A stretch of DNA of 64,000 bases from Bradyrhizobium cosmicum. GTDB lineage: Bacteria; Pseudomonadota; Alphaproteobacteria; Rhizobiales; Xanthobacteraceae. Under the pieces are notes generated by a model. The model made no database searches. It saw nothing but the letters and a program-made list of their open reading frames with translations, and was not told the origin of the DNA. How positions within the stretch are numbered: the stretch's first letter is position 1; each line of letters begins with the position of its first letter. The position numbers and the translations under genes were made by a program. The DNA lies in contig NZ_CP041656.2 of assembly GCF_007290395.2 (NCBI RefSeq), positions 3,596,001-3,660,000 on the forward strand, in the 5' to 3' direction. Shown piece by piece: positions 24,065-32,750 of this stretch.

Positions 24065-26113
24065 TCACGCCGCGGTCCGTGCGAGATAGTCGCGCGCGAA
24101 GGCGAGATACCAGTCGAGGCAGCCGGGATTGGCCATCGCCTCCTTGTTGATCACCTTCTCGACCGGCTGGCCGAGCAGCAGCTTCTTGATCGGCAGCTCC
24201 TGCTTCTTGCCGGAGAGCGTGCGCGGGATCTCGGCGACGGCGAAGATGTCGTTCGGCAGGAAGCGTCGGGACAGGCCGGCCTCGATCGCCTTGTTGATCC
24301 TGGCCCGCATCGCGCCGTCGAATACGACGCCCTCGCGCAGCACGACGAACAGCGGCATGTAGCTGTCGCGGCCGAGATATTCGAGGTCGACGACGAGGCT
24401 GTCGAGCACCTCCGGCAACGCCTCGATCGCGGAATAGAGCTCGCTCGTGCCCATGCGCAGGCCGTGCCGGTTGATGGTGGCGTCGCTGCGGCCGTAGATG
24501 ATGCAGGAGCCGTCCGGATTGACCTTGAGCCAGTCGCCGTGCCGCCACACCGGTCCGCGGCCGCTGCCGTCGAAATTGTCCGGATAGGTCTCGAAATAGC
24601 TGGAGCGATAGCGCGCGCCGTCCTTGTCGTTCCAGAAATAGAGCGGCATCGAGGGCATCGGCTCGGTGCAGACGAGCTCGCCGACCTCGTCGATCACGGC
24701 ATGGCCCTGCTCACTGAAGGCTTCCACTGCGGCTCCGAGCGAGCGGCACTGCATCGCGCCTTGCGTCTGCGGCAGTTCGCGATTGCCGCCGATGAAGGCG
24801 CCGGCGAAATCGGTGCCGCCGGAGATGTTGGCCCACCAGATGTCGGCCTGCGCCTTGCTGCCGTTGATCTTCGACAACGCCGCGAAGCGGTCGTTGAACC
24901 AGGCCTGGGTGTCGGCGCTGAGCGGCGAGCCGGTCGAGCCGAGGCAGCGCAGCCGCGAGAGGTCGCCGGCCGCGGACAGATCGATCTCGGCCTTGGCGCA
25001 GCTGGCAAAGAACGCCGCGCCGGCGCCGAAGAAGGTCGCTTTCGCCTGCGCAACGAAGCGCCACAGCGTGGTCCAGTCCGGCTTGTCCTTGGTGCCGCCG
25101 GGGCTACCGTCGAAGATGCAGCAGGTGGTGCCGCTGAGCAGGCCGCCGACCTGCGAATTCCACATGATCCAGCCGGTCGACGAGTACCAGTGATAGCGCT
25201 CGCCGAACGAGTTCTCGTGATAGGAGCAGCCGAGATCGTTGTGCAGGCCGAGCAGCACCAGCGCCACGATGACGATGCCGCCATGGCCGTGCACGATCGG
25301 CTTCGGCAGGCCGGTGGTGCCGCTGGAATAGACGATCCAGAGCGGATGATCGAACGGCAGCCATTCCGGCTCGAACGCGTCGACCGCCGCCCCCGTCGTC
25401 GCGACGATGTCGGAGAGCAGGGCATCCGTGGCTGCCGGCGCGCCGGTCTCGCTGTGCAAGATGACATGCTCAACCGTGGGCAGGGAGCGACGCAGCTCAG
25501 CGACGACGTCTTTGCGGTCATGCCGCCGGCCGGCATAGGTGACGGCGTCACAGGCGATCAGCACCTTCGGCTCGATCTGCTTGAAGCGGTCGATCACGGC
25601 GGGCGCGGCCATGTCCGGCGCGCAGACGCTCCAGACCGCGCCGAGGCTGGCGCTTGCCAGGAACGCGATGATGGTCTCGGGGATGTTGGGCAGATAGGCG
25701 GCGACACGATCGCCAGGCTTGATACCCCGGTCTTTCAGATACAGCGCGAGCGCTGCCGCCTTGCGCCGCAGCTCGGGCCAGCTCGTCTCCGTCAGCCTGC
25801 CGTCTTCGCCGCCGCTGACGATCGCAGGCAGGCCTGCGGCATGCGCCGCCTCGACGTGCCGGAACACCTGCCGCGCGTAATTGACCTGCGCGCCGGGAAA
25901 CCAGACCGCGCCGGGCATCTTGCGCTCGGTGATCGCGGCGGCAAACGGCGTTGGCGATTGCAGATCGTAATAGTCCCAGATGCTGCGCCAGAAGCTGTCG
26001 AGATCGCGCACCGACCACTGCCGCATCTCCTCGTAGTTCGCGAAGGTGAGGCCACGCTGCGCGGCGAGCCAGTTGCGATAGAGGGCGATCTGGGGAACGA
26101 AGGGTGCGGTCAT
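24065..26113 (-). CDS. Acetoacetyl-CoA synthetase
   Basis: 682 aa ANL-superfamily ligase: acetoacetate + CoA + ATP gives acetoacetyl-CoA. The ATP loop is YSSGTTGLPKPIVHG. Acetoacetyl-CoA synthetase hallmarks include the N-terminal FWRSIWDYY, MPGAVWFPGAQVNYA, YHWYSSTGWIMWN and GGTDFAGAFIGGN. The C-terminal catalytic Lys is within RTLSGKKQELPIKK. Role: using ketone bodies, often linked to polyhydroxybutyrate turnover in rhizobia. Symbol aacS/acsA2 varies, so left blank. Confidence 0.94.
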   Translation of the reverse strand: MTAPFVPQIALYRNWLAAQRGLTFANYEEMRQWSVRDLDSFWRSIWDYYDLQSPTPFAAAITERKMPGAVWFPGAQVNYARQVFRHVEAAHAAGLPAIVSGGEDGRLTETSWPELRRKAAALALYLKDRGIKPGDRVAAYLPNIPETIIAFLASASLGAVWSVCAPDMAAPAVIDRFKQIEPKVLIACDAVTYAGRRHDRKDVVAELRRSLPTVEHVILHSETGAPAATDALLSDIVATTGAAVDAFEPEWLPFDHPLWIVYSSGTTGLPKPIVHGHGGIVIVALVLLGLHNDLGCSYHENSFGERYHWYSSTGWIMWNSQVGGLLSGTTCCIFDGSPGGTKDKPDWTTLWRFVAQAKATFFGAGAAFFASCAKAEIDLSAAGDLSRLRCLGSTGSPLSADTQAWFNDRFAALSKINGSKAQADIWWANISGGTDFAGAFIGGNRELPQTQGAMQCRSLGAAVEAFSEQGHAVIDEVGELVCTEPMPSMPLYFWNDKDGARYRSSYFETYPDNFDGSGRGPVWRHGDWLKVNPDGSCIIYGRSDATINRHGLRMGTSELYSAIEALPEVLDSLVVDLEYLGRDSYMPLFVVLREGVVFDGAMRARINKAIEAGLSRRFLPNDIFAVAEIPRTLSGKKQELPIKKLLLGQPVEKVINKEAMANPGCLDWYLAFARDYLARTAA

Positions 26114-26206
26114 TGCATGTCGGATTCTGTTGCGGGGAGGAAGAGTTTAGCGGGTGTCGCGGCGGAGCAGAAGCGTCAGTTCGCGCAGGGCGCAATAACG
26201 AAGCGG

Positions 26207-27433
26207 CTAGCGCGGACAGGCCTTGATGCGTTCGATCCGCTGGATGTCATTGACGAGCTGCCGGTCCCGAGCCGACAGGGGAACGTCGAGAATGTTGTCA
26301 TATTTGCATCCCGCATTGCCAAAGGCGGCAACGGCGCGTGGCGTGCGGAAGCAGTAGGCGCCGGCTTTGAATATGCTGTTCCGCTGCTGCCACAGCTGGA
26401 CGCAATTCTGGCTTTCCACGCCTTGAGGCCGGTCGCCATCTTGCACCGGGGCAGGATCGGCTCGCTCGGGTTTCATGATTAGAAGGTTGACGTTCGCGTT
26501 CGGGACAAAATTCGAGGCGCGGACCTCGAACTGGGTCGGACTGATTTTTCGGACGCCTTGCCCGCAGAAGCTGAGGAGATTTTCGGGCGCGCCCTTGTCT
26601 ACCACCATGCGGAATTCCCGGATGGGTCCGGACCAGTTTGCGCCGGTCACCAGGATGTATTCCATGTAGTTCTGCTGCCAGTTCAAATTGGGCGAGCGGA
26701 CCATGGCGTTGAGAAAATCCTGGTCGATGCAGAAGCGATTGGTCCCCTTCGCCCGTTCGATCTGGAGGATCGAGGGGTCGTTGAGGAAAGTGGAGGCCGA
26801 CATCGGCACCGTGCCGCCCACGCTCGGCAGATAGCGATGGGATACGGTGATCTCCCGGCCGGCGGGAAATTTCTGCTGCCAGTGATACGTGGTCTTCAAG
26901 ATCCACAGCGGCGTCATGTATCCGTCGGTGCGCGGCGTGTCTTCGATCAGGCCGTCCCGGATGAGCCGGTCCCAGGTCTCCTGTGAAAGGTTATCCTGCT
27001 TTCGACCCGCTTGGGGCGCGAGGGGCACATTCAGTGTCTTCAGCGTTTCGGTCTTGTCGACGCCGTTCAACAGCGCCTTGCGCTCGACCAGGGCCGCGAC
27101 CGGAGAGCCGTTCACGGTGGTGGCGAACCCGAGAATGTTTTCGGGATCGTTGGTCGGAATCGCGATGTTTGAGTCGATCCCGAACGAAATGTCCGGCATC
27201 GGGAAGGCGACTTGCGTGACGACGTCGCGGCTCGAATGATTGAAGAACCTGTACTGGACCCGGATTTCGGCCATCGAGATGAAGAGATCTTCCGATCTCA
27301 TCTCGATGTCGGGCGAGCGCGTGAAGATCAGGCCTCCCGTGGCAAGTTCAGCAGTGGAATCGTTGGCGCGAATTTGCGCGGGGGCAAGTGTTGCGCCGAT
27401 GAGCAGCAGGGCACGGATCGTTCTTCGCAGCAT
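26207..27433 (-). CDS. Secreted DUF4424 protein with C-terminal YARHG-like domain
   Basis: 408 aa from ATG 27433 (an ATG at 27463 is possible). The signal peptide is LLLIGATLAPAQIRA. The DUF4424 part (residues about 25-310) has ELATGGLIFTRSPDIEMRSEDLFIS, VQYRFFNHS and VAFPMPDI. The last 70 residues (LWQQRNSIFKAGAYCFRTPRA ... CKYDNILDVPLSARDRQLVNDIQRIE) match the YARHG module of envelope proteins. Periplasmic or surface location is inferred; function unknown. Confidence 0.85.
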   Translation of the reverse strand: MLRRTIRALLLIGATLAPAQIRANDSTAELATGGLIFTRSPDIEMRSEDLFISMAEIRVQYRFFNHSSRDVVTQVAFPMPDISFGIDSNIAIPTNDPENILGFATTVNGSPVAALVERKALLNGVDKTETLKTLNVPLAPQAGRKQDNLSQETWDRLIRDGLIEDTPRTDGYMTPLWILKTTYHWQQKFPAGREITVSHRYLPSVGGTVPMSASTFLNDPSILQIERAKGTNRFCIDQDFLNAMVRSPNLNWQQNYMEYILVTGANWSGPIREFRMVVDKGAPENLLSFCGQGVRKISPTQFEVRASNFVPNANVNLLIMKPERADPAPVQDGDRPQGVESQNCVQLWQQRNSIFKAGAYCFRTPRAVAAFGNAGCKYDNILDVPLSARDRQLVNDIQRIERIKACPR

Positions 27434-27634
27434 CGGTCGCTTTCGACTCACGAAAGAGGTCATTGATCCAGCGGCGGTCGTGTCGTGTGCCGGCCAGCGG
27501 CTGGAGGATCGAATCCGGATCGACCCGATGTCGGTCCTGCCCGATGTCGTCAGCGGCTGACACCGATCAATTAGTCTAAACGTTCACCCACGATTTTGGA
27601 GGGACAAACGATTGCCGCGAGCCGTCGCCCAAGC

Positions 27635-27862
27635 CTACCACTCCACGCCCGCCCAGCGCCGGCCGAACACCGGCGGCTTGGTCTTCACCGCCTGCCAGCC
27701 GAAGAAGTGATGCTTCCCCGACCATGCGTGCACCTCGCCGCTGCAGATACTGCATTTGAAGCTGCCGCTGTGCAGCTCGCTGTGTTCTTCCCGTGTCGCG
27801 GTGTAGTTCATGCCGCAACCGGTGCAGGTGAATTCTTCGGTCGTCCAGATGCTGTTGGCCAT
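27635..27862 (-). CDS. Small zinc-ribbon protein
   Basis: 75 aa; GAGG 4 nt before the ATG. TCTGCGMNY and CSICSGEVHAW give two CxxC knuckles about 21 residues apart. The rest is aromatic-rich (HHFFGWQAVKTKPPVFGRRW). Probably binds Zn; function unknown. Part of a loose set of tiny zinc-ribbon proteins in this window. Confidence 0.78.
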   Translation of the reverse strand: MANSIWTTEEFTCTGCGMNYTATREEHSELHSGSFKCSICSGEVHAWSGKHHFFGWQAVKTKPPVFGRRWAGVEW

Positions 27863-27989
27863 GGCACCTCAGTGTTCTTGAAGACTTGGTGGGAAGTCCT
27901 TGGCGCGAAGCGTAGGTGCGGGGCTTTGCATCGGCGTAAACCGGCCTCGGGAAATCCGGTTAATCGGCGTTAGTCAAACCGGGCTGGAG

Positions 27990-28547
27990 CAAATGACAGG
28001 CATCGATCCGACCGATCCGACGTCGACCTGGAGCTCGGTCACGGCCAGCGGCGGTATCGTCGGCGGCCAGATCGGCGGCAATTACCAGGTCGGCACTATC
28101 GTGGTCGGCCTCGAGGGCACGGGCGCCTGGTCCGGCGTCACGTTGAACGCCGGCGGGCCGTTCGGCGGCGGCGCCGGCTTCAACCTGTCGCTCAAGAACG
28201 ACTATATCGCCACGGTCGCGGGCCGCTTCGGCGTCGCCTTCGATCGCGTGGTGCTCTACGCCAAGGGCGGCGCGGCCTTCACCCGCGACAAGTACAGCGC
28301 CGATAACGGCCTTGCCGGCCCGCTCGCCGGTTCCGCCTCGGGCAGCTTCAACCGCACCGGCTGGCTCGCCGGCGGCGGCGTGGAATGGATGTTCATGCCG
28401 AACTGGTCGGTGCGGGCCGAGTACAACTATCTCGGCTTCGGCGCGATCACCGAGCAGCCGGTGACGACAGGCAACCTGGCGGCGACGCCGGCCAATGTGA
28501 AGCTGAACATCCAGACCGGCACAGTGGGCGTGAACTACCACTTCTGA
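27990..28547 (+). pseudogene. 5'-truncated outer-membrane barrel gene
   Basis: The frame encodes the C-terminal two thirds of a porin-family barrel: VGGQIGGNYQVGTIVVGLEG, GRFGVAFDRVVLYAKGGAAF, GGGVEWMFMPNWSVRAEYNYLGFG and the terminal VGVNYHF with the C-terminal Phe needed for outer-membrane insertion. There is no signal peptide, and the WTGFY first-strand motif seen in the 1-559 gene is missing; codons before about 27990 are not protein-like. Without export this cannot work as a barrel, so it is called a remnant. Confidence 0.75.
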
Positions 28548-28736
28548 GCGGACGGAGCGCCACCGGCCGGCCGGCCGGGCGAACCGCCCGCCGGTGACGT
28601 CCGATGCCGCGCCGGCGGCGCAGCGGTCCGATTGCTCGCGCCGGCGCGCGCCTGGTCGCCTTGACGCCGGAGGCGGGGATGGCAATAACGGCTGCCCGCA
28701 AGTGCCGGAACCCGCGTCAATGCCGCAAGGAAAGCC

Positions 28737-29834
28737 GTGGCCGTGAAAAGTCTCCGTCAGCTCCTGACGGGAGAGGACATCATCCAGCTCGTGATCCGGC
28801 TCGGCCTGCTTGCCCTGCTGATCATCTGGACCTTCCTGATCATCCGCCCGTTCGTGCCCATCCTGGCCTGGAGCGGCGTGCTCGCGGTGGCGTTCTACCC
28901 GGCCTTCAGCTGGGTTGCCCGGATGCTTGGCGGCCGGCCCAAGACCGCCGCCGCCATCCTCACCCTGATCACGCTCGGCATCGTCATCGGTCCTGCGACC
29001 TGGCTCGGCCTCAGCGCGGTCGACGGCGTGCGTGAGCTGGCGCACCAGCTCGGCACCGGCGACCTGGCGCTGCAGACGGCGCCGGAGCAGCTTAAATCCT
29101 GGCCGGTCGTCGGGCCCTGGCTGTTCGACCTCTGGGAGCAAGCCTACGCCAACATCCGCGCGGTGCTGCGCGAGGTCGCGCCGTATCTGCAGCCGCTGGC
29201 GGGACCCCTGCTGTCGCTGGCGGGCGATGCGAGCCTCGGAACGCTGCAGTTTCTCGTCTCGGTGTTCGTGGCCGGATTCCTGTTTCCGCACGGGCCGCGG
29301 CTCGTTGCGGCCAGCCGCGGCTTCCTGTTCCGCATCGTGCCCGAGCAGACAGAGCATTTCCTGGGGCTTGCGGGCGCAACCATCCGCGCGGTGGCGCAGG
29401 GCGTGATCGGCGTCGCGATCGTGCAGGCGCTGCTGGCCGGCATCGGCTTCAAGCTCGCGGCGGTGCCGAGCGCGGGGCTGCTCGCCTTCATCGTGCTGCT
29501 GCTCTCGATCGTTCAGATCGGCGCCTTCCTGGTCCTGCTGCCGGTCATCATCTGGATCTGGACCGCCAAGGACGTCACCACGGCGCTGCTGCTCACGGTG
29601 TTTCTCGTCCTGGTCGGCTTCATCGACACCATGCTGAAGCCGCTGGTGATGGGGCGGGGCCTCACCACGCCGACCATCGTGATCTTCGTCGGCGTGATCG
29701 GCGGAACGCTCGCCCACGGCATCGTCGGCCTGTTCATCGGGCCGATCATCCTCTCGGTGGCCTGGGAGATGATGATGGCCTGGATCAGGACGGAAGACCG
29801 GGCAGGAGCCAGGACGGCGGCGGGCGAGGGCTGA
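28737..29834 (+). CDS. AI-2E family (PerM/YdiK-type) membrane transporter
   Basis: 365 aa, GTG start with AAGGAAA upstream. N-terminal helices (IWTFLIIRPFVPILAWSGVLAVAFYP), a central soluble stretch, and the family C-terminal blocks IQIGAFLVLLPVIIWI-like, FLVLVGFIDTMLKPLVMGRG and TPTIVIFVGVIGGTLAHGIVGLFIGPI. Members are exporters of small molecules or Na+/H+; cargo here is unknown. The gene is solitary. Confidence 0.92.
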   Translation: MAVKSLRQLLTGEDIIQLVIRLGLLALLIIWTFLIIRPFVPILAWSGVLAVAFYPAFSWVARMLGGRPKTAAAILTLITLGIVIGPATWLGLSAVDGVRELAHQLGTGDLALQTAPEQLKSWPVVGPWLFDLWEQAYANIRAVLREVAPYLQPLAGPLLSLAGDASLGTLQFLVSVFVAGFLFPHGPRLVAASRGFLFRIVPEQTEHFLGLAGATIRAVAQGVIGVAIVQALLAGIGFKLAAVPSAGLLAFIVLLLSIVQIGAFLVLLPVIIWIWTAKDVTTALLLTVFLVLVGFIDTMLKPLVMGRGLTTPTIVIFVGVIGGTLAHGIVGLFIGPIILSVAWEMMMAWIRTEDRAGARTAAGEG

Positions 29835-29914
29835 TCCCGCACTCGAAAGGCGCGATCTGCCCGCCGGTGGCGAAAAATCGTCGCGGCCCGCGGCCTGTGG
29901 TCAACTGGCCCCGC

Positions 29915-29940
29915 AACTTGTCTATTCGACTAGACAAGTT
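29915..29940. promoter_or_regulatory. Perfect inverted repeat, probable operator upstream of NUDIX gene
   Basis: AACTTGTCTA-TTCGAC-TAGACAAGTT: a 10-bp perfect palindrome in an AT-rich 50-bp pocket, 41 nt before the NUDIX ATG. No U-tract follows, so a protein-binding site is more likely than a terminator. TTGT..ACAA half-sites are typical of GntR- and MarR-type regulators; none is encoded nearby. Confidence 0.55.
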
Positions 29941-29980
29941 ACCATGGGACGATTCTGTTTTCCATTTACTTACGGCAGCA

Positions 29981-30373
29981 ATGGCGAAGTCTTCCAAGCT
30001 GGTTGCCGCGAAACGCGGCAAGGTATTGTTGGTCAGGCGACGGTCGGACGGCCTGTGGATGTTCCCGGGCGGCCGCAAGCGCGCGCGCGAATCCGACAAG
30101 GACTGCCTGCGCCGGGAGATCAAGGAGGAGCTGCCCAAGCTGAAGCTCGGCAGGATCAGCCTCTGGAAGGAAGTGAAGGCCAGGAACAAGCGCTCCGGCC
30201 GCAAGATGAGCGATGCGATCTTCATCGCCAAGGGCGCCAAGGGCAGGCTCGCGATCGGCGACAAGAATGAGATCGACCGCGCCGCCTGGCAGAAGCCGCG
30301 CGGGATCCGCCTGACGCCGACCTCGCGCTATATCCGCGATCGTCTGTTTCCGAGGAAGTCACGCAGCCGGTGA
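29981..30373 (+). CDS. NUDIX hydrolase-family protein
   Basis: 130 aa. A NUDIX box matching Gx5Ex7REUxEExGU: GGRKRARESDKDCLRREIKEEL in two parts (GGRKRARE; REIKEEL). It hydrolyses a nucleoside diphosphate linked to another group; substrate not predictable. Very basic (many K/R), which suggests it binds nucleic acid or polyphosphate. ATG 29981 is used as the MAKSSKLVAAKRGKVLLVRR start; the frame is open upstream to 29867 but that part crosses the palindrome. Confidence 0.85.
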   Translation: MAKSSKLVAAKRGKVLLVRRRSDGLWMFPGGRKRARESDKDCLRREIKEELPKLKLGRISLWKEVKARNKRSGRKMSDAIFIAKGAKGRLAIGDKNEIDRAAWQKPRGIRLTPTSRYIRDRLFPRKSRSR

Positions 30374-30411
30374 ACGGGGCGGCCGCTGGCAGGTAGCTGG
30401 CGAGCTGCGCC

Positions 30412-30690
30412 TTACTCGGATCGGCCCGCCGTTCGCCTGCGGCCATCGGACGAGCGCGATGTCGGTGCCTCCGGGGCAAGGCGCCTCGCTGCCTGGGCCT
30501 CGCGCAGCTCCTTGCGGACCTTGCGTGCGTCGCGCATCGCGCGCTTGATGAAGGGATGTTGCGAGTCCTCGGCGAAGAACAGCACCACTTCGCAACCCGG
30601 ACATTGCCTCGAATAGCCGTCCTGCAATCGTCCGGCGCGGTCACGAAACACGCCCTTGCAGCGCGTGCACTGAATCTGGACGGAGTTCAT
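30412..30690 (-). CDS. Small zinc-ribbon protein with basic tail
   Basis: 92 aa. CTRCKGVFRDR and QCPGCEVVLFF form a two-knuckle ribbon at the N-terminus. The second half is strongly basic and helical (RDARKVRKELREAQAARR), ending in an R/S-rich tail. Possibly nucleic-acid binding. It is convergent with the NUDIX gene. Confidence 0.75.
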   Translation of the reverse strand: MNSVQIQCTRCKGVFRDRAGRLQDGYSRQCPGCEVVLFFAEDSQHPFIKRAMRDARKVRKELREAQAARRLAPEAPTSRSSDGRRRTAGRSE

Positions 30691-30863
30691 CGGACAACAA
30701 TGATCAATGGAATTGGATCGTCAGCTGAGCCCAAAGGTCTGAAGAAAGGTTGAATAGTCAGGTGAGCTGACCCCGTTCTTGCGACCGCACGTCATCGCCC
30801 CACACCTGATAGGCCGCAGGCATCGCGCTTCGGTCCTGACCCGACCGCAGCGATTTGCCTGAA

Positions 30864-31103
30864 CTATTGCTTGGCCGCGATCGCATCGAGGCAATGGTTG
30901 AGATAGTCGGTGCGATCGCGCGGCAGCACCTTGTCGAGGTCCGCCTTCAGCGCGCATTCGCGCTGGCGGATCTGTTCGGCCCGCCGCTTTTCGGCCGCCT
31001 CCCGAAATTCGGGAGCGACCTTGCTCGGATCGACCAGCGGCTGCGCGCGGGCAGGGGCCATTGCAAGCAGCGCGATAGCGGCGATGAAGATGACGGGTCT
31101 CAA
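30864..31103 (-). CDS. Small secreted protein, unknown function
   Basis: 79 aa from TTG 31103, chosen because GGAGG stands 5 nt upstream; the longer frame to 31154 has no such site. Signal peptide LRPVIFIAAIALLAMAPARA; the mature part is helical and charged (FREAAEKRRAEQIRQRECALKADLDKVLPRDRTDYLNHCLD) with two cysteines. Confidence 0.75.
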   Translation of the reverse strand: MRPVIFIAAIALLAMAPARAQPLVDPSKVAPEFREAAEKRRAEQIRQRECALKADLDKVLPRDRTDYLNHCLDAIAAKQ

Positions 31104-31321
31104 ATGAGCCTCCGTAAAAAGGCTCAAGCTAGCGCGCGGCGTTCGATCACACAAACAATAGACGCGGGAAGCCGGTCAGGAGTTCTGCACGTTGGCAGTC
31201 ATTGGCGCTGCCGTGTGAAGCAGTCCACAAACGTCCAACGCGATCGCTGCTATCAACGTGCCATTGCGCGACCAGCCGATGTTTCATCAATCGATATTCA
31301 TCGATCGATATTTCGAAAACG

Positions 31322-31352
31322 CCCCAGCGCTCCACCAAGCGCTGGGGTTTTT
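31322..31352. terminator. Strong intrinsic terminator, probably bidirectional
   Basis: CCCCAGCGCT-CCACCA-AGCGCTGGGG followed by TTTTT on plus. It lies 36 nt past the stop of the minus-strand gene at 31388 (with GTTTTC on that side). No plus-strand gene precedes it, so a short plus transcript between 31104 and 31352 is possible. Confidence 0.88.
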
Positions 31353-31387
31353 CACGCCGGATGTCGGAAGGCCCGGAGCGTGCGCTG

Positions 31388-31558
31388 TTAAGCGGCTTGC
31401 TCCTCGAACGACGTGTAGACCTGGCCACCGGGATCAACGACCTGAACGTCCCAGCATCCGTCCTCAACCAGCTCCCTGGCTTTCTTGAGGGCGGCGGCCA
31501 GTGTCGGCCGCTTGAGGCTGACGACTCCCGCCGTGTCGAAACCGCTGATTTCAAACAT
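31388..31558 (-). CDS. Small hypothetical protein
   Basis: 56 aa from ATG 31558, which has GGGAGG upstream; the extension to 31663 lacks coding features. Sequence: MFEISGFDTAGVVSLKRPTL, then AAALKKARELVEDGCWDVQVVDPGGQVYTSFEE. This looks like a compact alpha/beta protein; the family is unknown to me but appears conserved in style in Bradyrhizobium. Confidence 0.75.
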   Translation of the reverse strand: MFEISGFDTAGVVSLKRPTLAAALKKARELVEDGCWDVQVVDPGGQVYTSFEEQAA

Positions 31559-31831
31559 GCCGTTCCTCCCGATTTTCGTGAATCCTACACTTTTTGCAGG
31601 CGTTGTCTGCAGCTTTGTAGCGGTGCGAAGCAGGTTGCCCATGACCGATTCCGTCGCACCCACTCCGTATTCGACCGGGGTGGCCGGGCATGGCAGGCGG
31701 CCACGTCGCTAACGTGGAATTAAGCGGAAAAGCCCACAATTCTGGATAGTTGTACGTAAGTGGGTGCTGCGTAGAGGGAGCGTCGCGAGGACGTTTCGGC
31801 GTCGGCTTCCTTTTGCTTTCATTTGAGGTCA

Positions 31832-32500
31832 ATGCCCGTGACCACGACATCCGAAGCGCAAGGCCTGGTCGAACAGTTCGACCCCGCCGCACTCGCAGCG
31901 GCAGCTGCAGCACCCGACCCCACAATTCCGGAAGCTCCGGAACCGATCAAGCGGTCCAGCCGGAAATCGATCCTGGCGCTTTCGGTGTGTGCCCTGGCCA
32001 TCAATGGCTCGGCGGCCGTCTACACGTTGCCGTCCGATTTTTCGTCGCTGAATGTCGGCAGTCTGGCTGAAATGCTTCCGCGCCTGGAAGCCTCCGTGCC
32101 AAAGTCGGATCCGGTTGCCGCTGCCTTGAAGGACATTCAGTCTGCCCAGCAGCAGCACACGGCTTCGCTGCAGGAGAATAACCAGGCATTGCAGCAAAAT
32201 GCGGCCCTGCTGCAGCAGGATTCGATGGTGTTGCTGTCGCTGCGGCAGAGCATCACCGACGAACGGGTCGACGTGAGGAAGATATCTTCGCAATTGTCCA
32301 CGCTCATCGCAAAGGTGGACTCGCTGCAAAATGCAATGCTGTCGGACGTCACCTCCTCCATCCGGCGAGCGAACGCGCGCTACGGATTGTCCGCGGCGAT
32401 GCGCAAACGGATGGTCCGGCAGTCGAAATCCGTCGGGCCCGTTTCGGTTGGCGGCGCTCCGCTGAGCATGCCGGCCACGGCTTCAGCCCCGGAAAGCTGA
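31832..32500 (+). CDS. Membrane-anchored coiled-coil protein, unknown function
   Basis: 222 aa from ATG 31832, with GAGG upstream. A Pro/Ala-rich N-terminal tail, one hydrophobic segment (ILALSVCALAINGSAAVYTL, about 46-65), then a Gln/Leu-rich coiled coil (LKDIQSAQQQHTASLQENNQALQQNAALLQQD) and a second helical part (VRKISSQLSTLIAKVDSLQ). Topology: short N-in tail and periplasmic coiled coil. No partner genes nearby. Confidence 0.78.
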   Translation: MPVTTTSEAQGLVEQFDPAALAAAAAAPDPTIPEAPEPIKRSSRKSILALSVCALAINGSAAVYTLPSDFSSLNVGSLAEMLPRLEASVPKSDPVAAALKDIQSAQQQHTASLQENNQALQQNAALLQQDSMVLLSLRQSITDERVDVRKISSQLSTLIAKVDSLQNAMLSDVTSSIRRANARYGLSAAMRKRMVRQSKSVGPVSVGGAPLSMPATASAPES

Positions 32501-32507
32501 GGACGGG

Positions 32508-32750
32508 TCACTTCGAGGCTTGATCGATCTTGCGCCCGAGATGCCCGGTGTCGTGATCGCGCCGCAATTGGCTGAGCGACGTCTCGTTCAACTGAGCCAG
32601 GACCTCATTGAGCTGTTTCGTATCCGGATACCCGGCCGCAAACCCCTTGCCGTAGATCTTGCGCAGCGTGCCGACCAGCGTGTTGCCGTGCTTCTTGCCG
32701 ATCGTGCCATCCTTGTCACGGTGGCGCCCGTCCAGGCCCGGTTCCTTCAT
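32508..32750 (-). CDS. Small conserved hypothetical protein
   Basis: 80 aa with GGGAGAG upstream. Hydrophilic: MKEPGLDGRHRDKDGTIGKK, GNTLVGTLRKIYGKGFAAGYP, LNETSLSQLRRDHDTGHL. I recognise this as a short protein recurring in Bradyrhizobium; its function is unknown. Stop-to-stop distance to the coiled-coil gene is 7 nt. Confidence 0.8.
   Translation of the reverse strand: MKEPGLDGRHRDKDGTIGKKHGNTLVGTLRKIYGKGFAAGYPDTKQLNEVLAQLNETSLSQLRRDHDTGHLGRKIDQASK

Noticed and set aside
23768..26482. 904-codon open frame opposite acetoacetyl-CoA synthetase
   Set aside because: Low-complexity mirror composition; the minus strand encodes a full, motif-complete enzyme.
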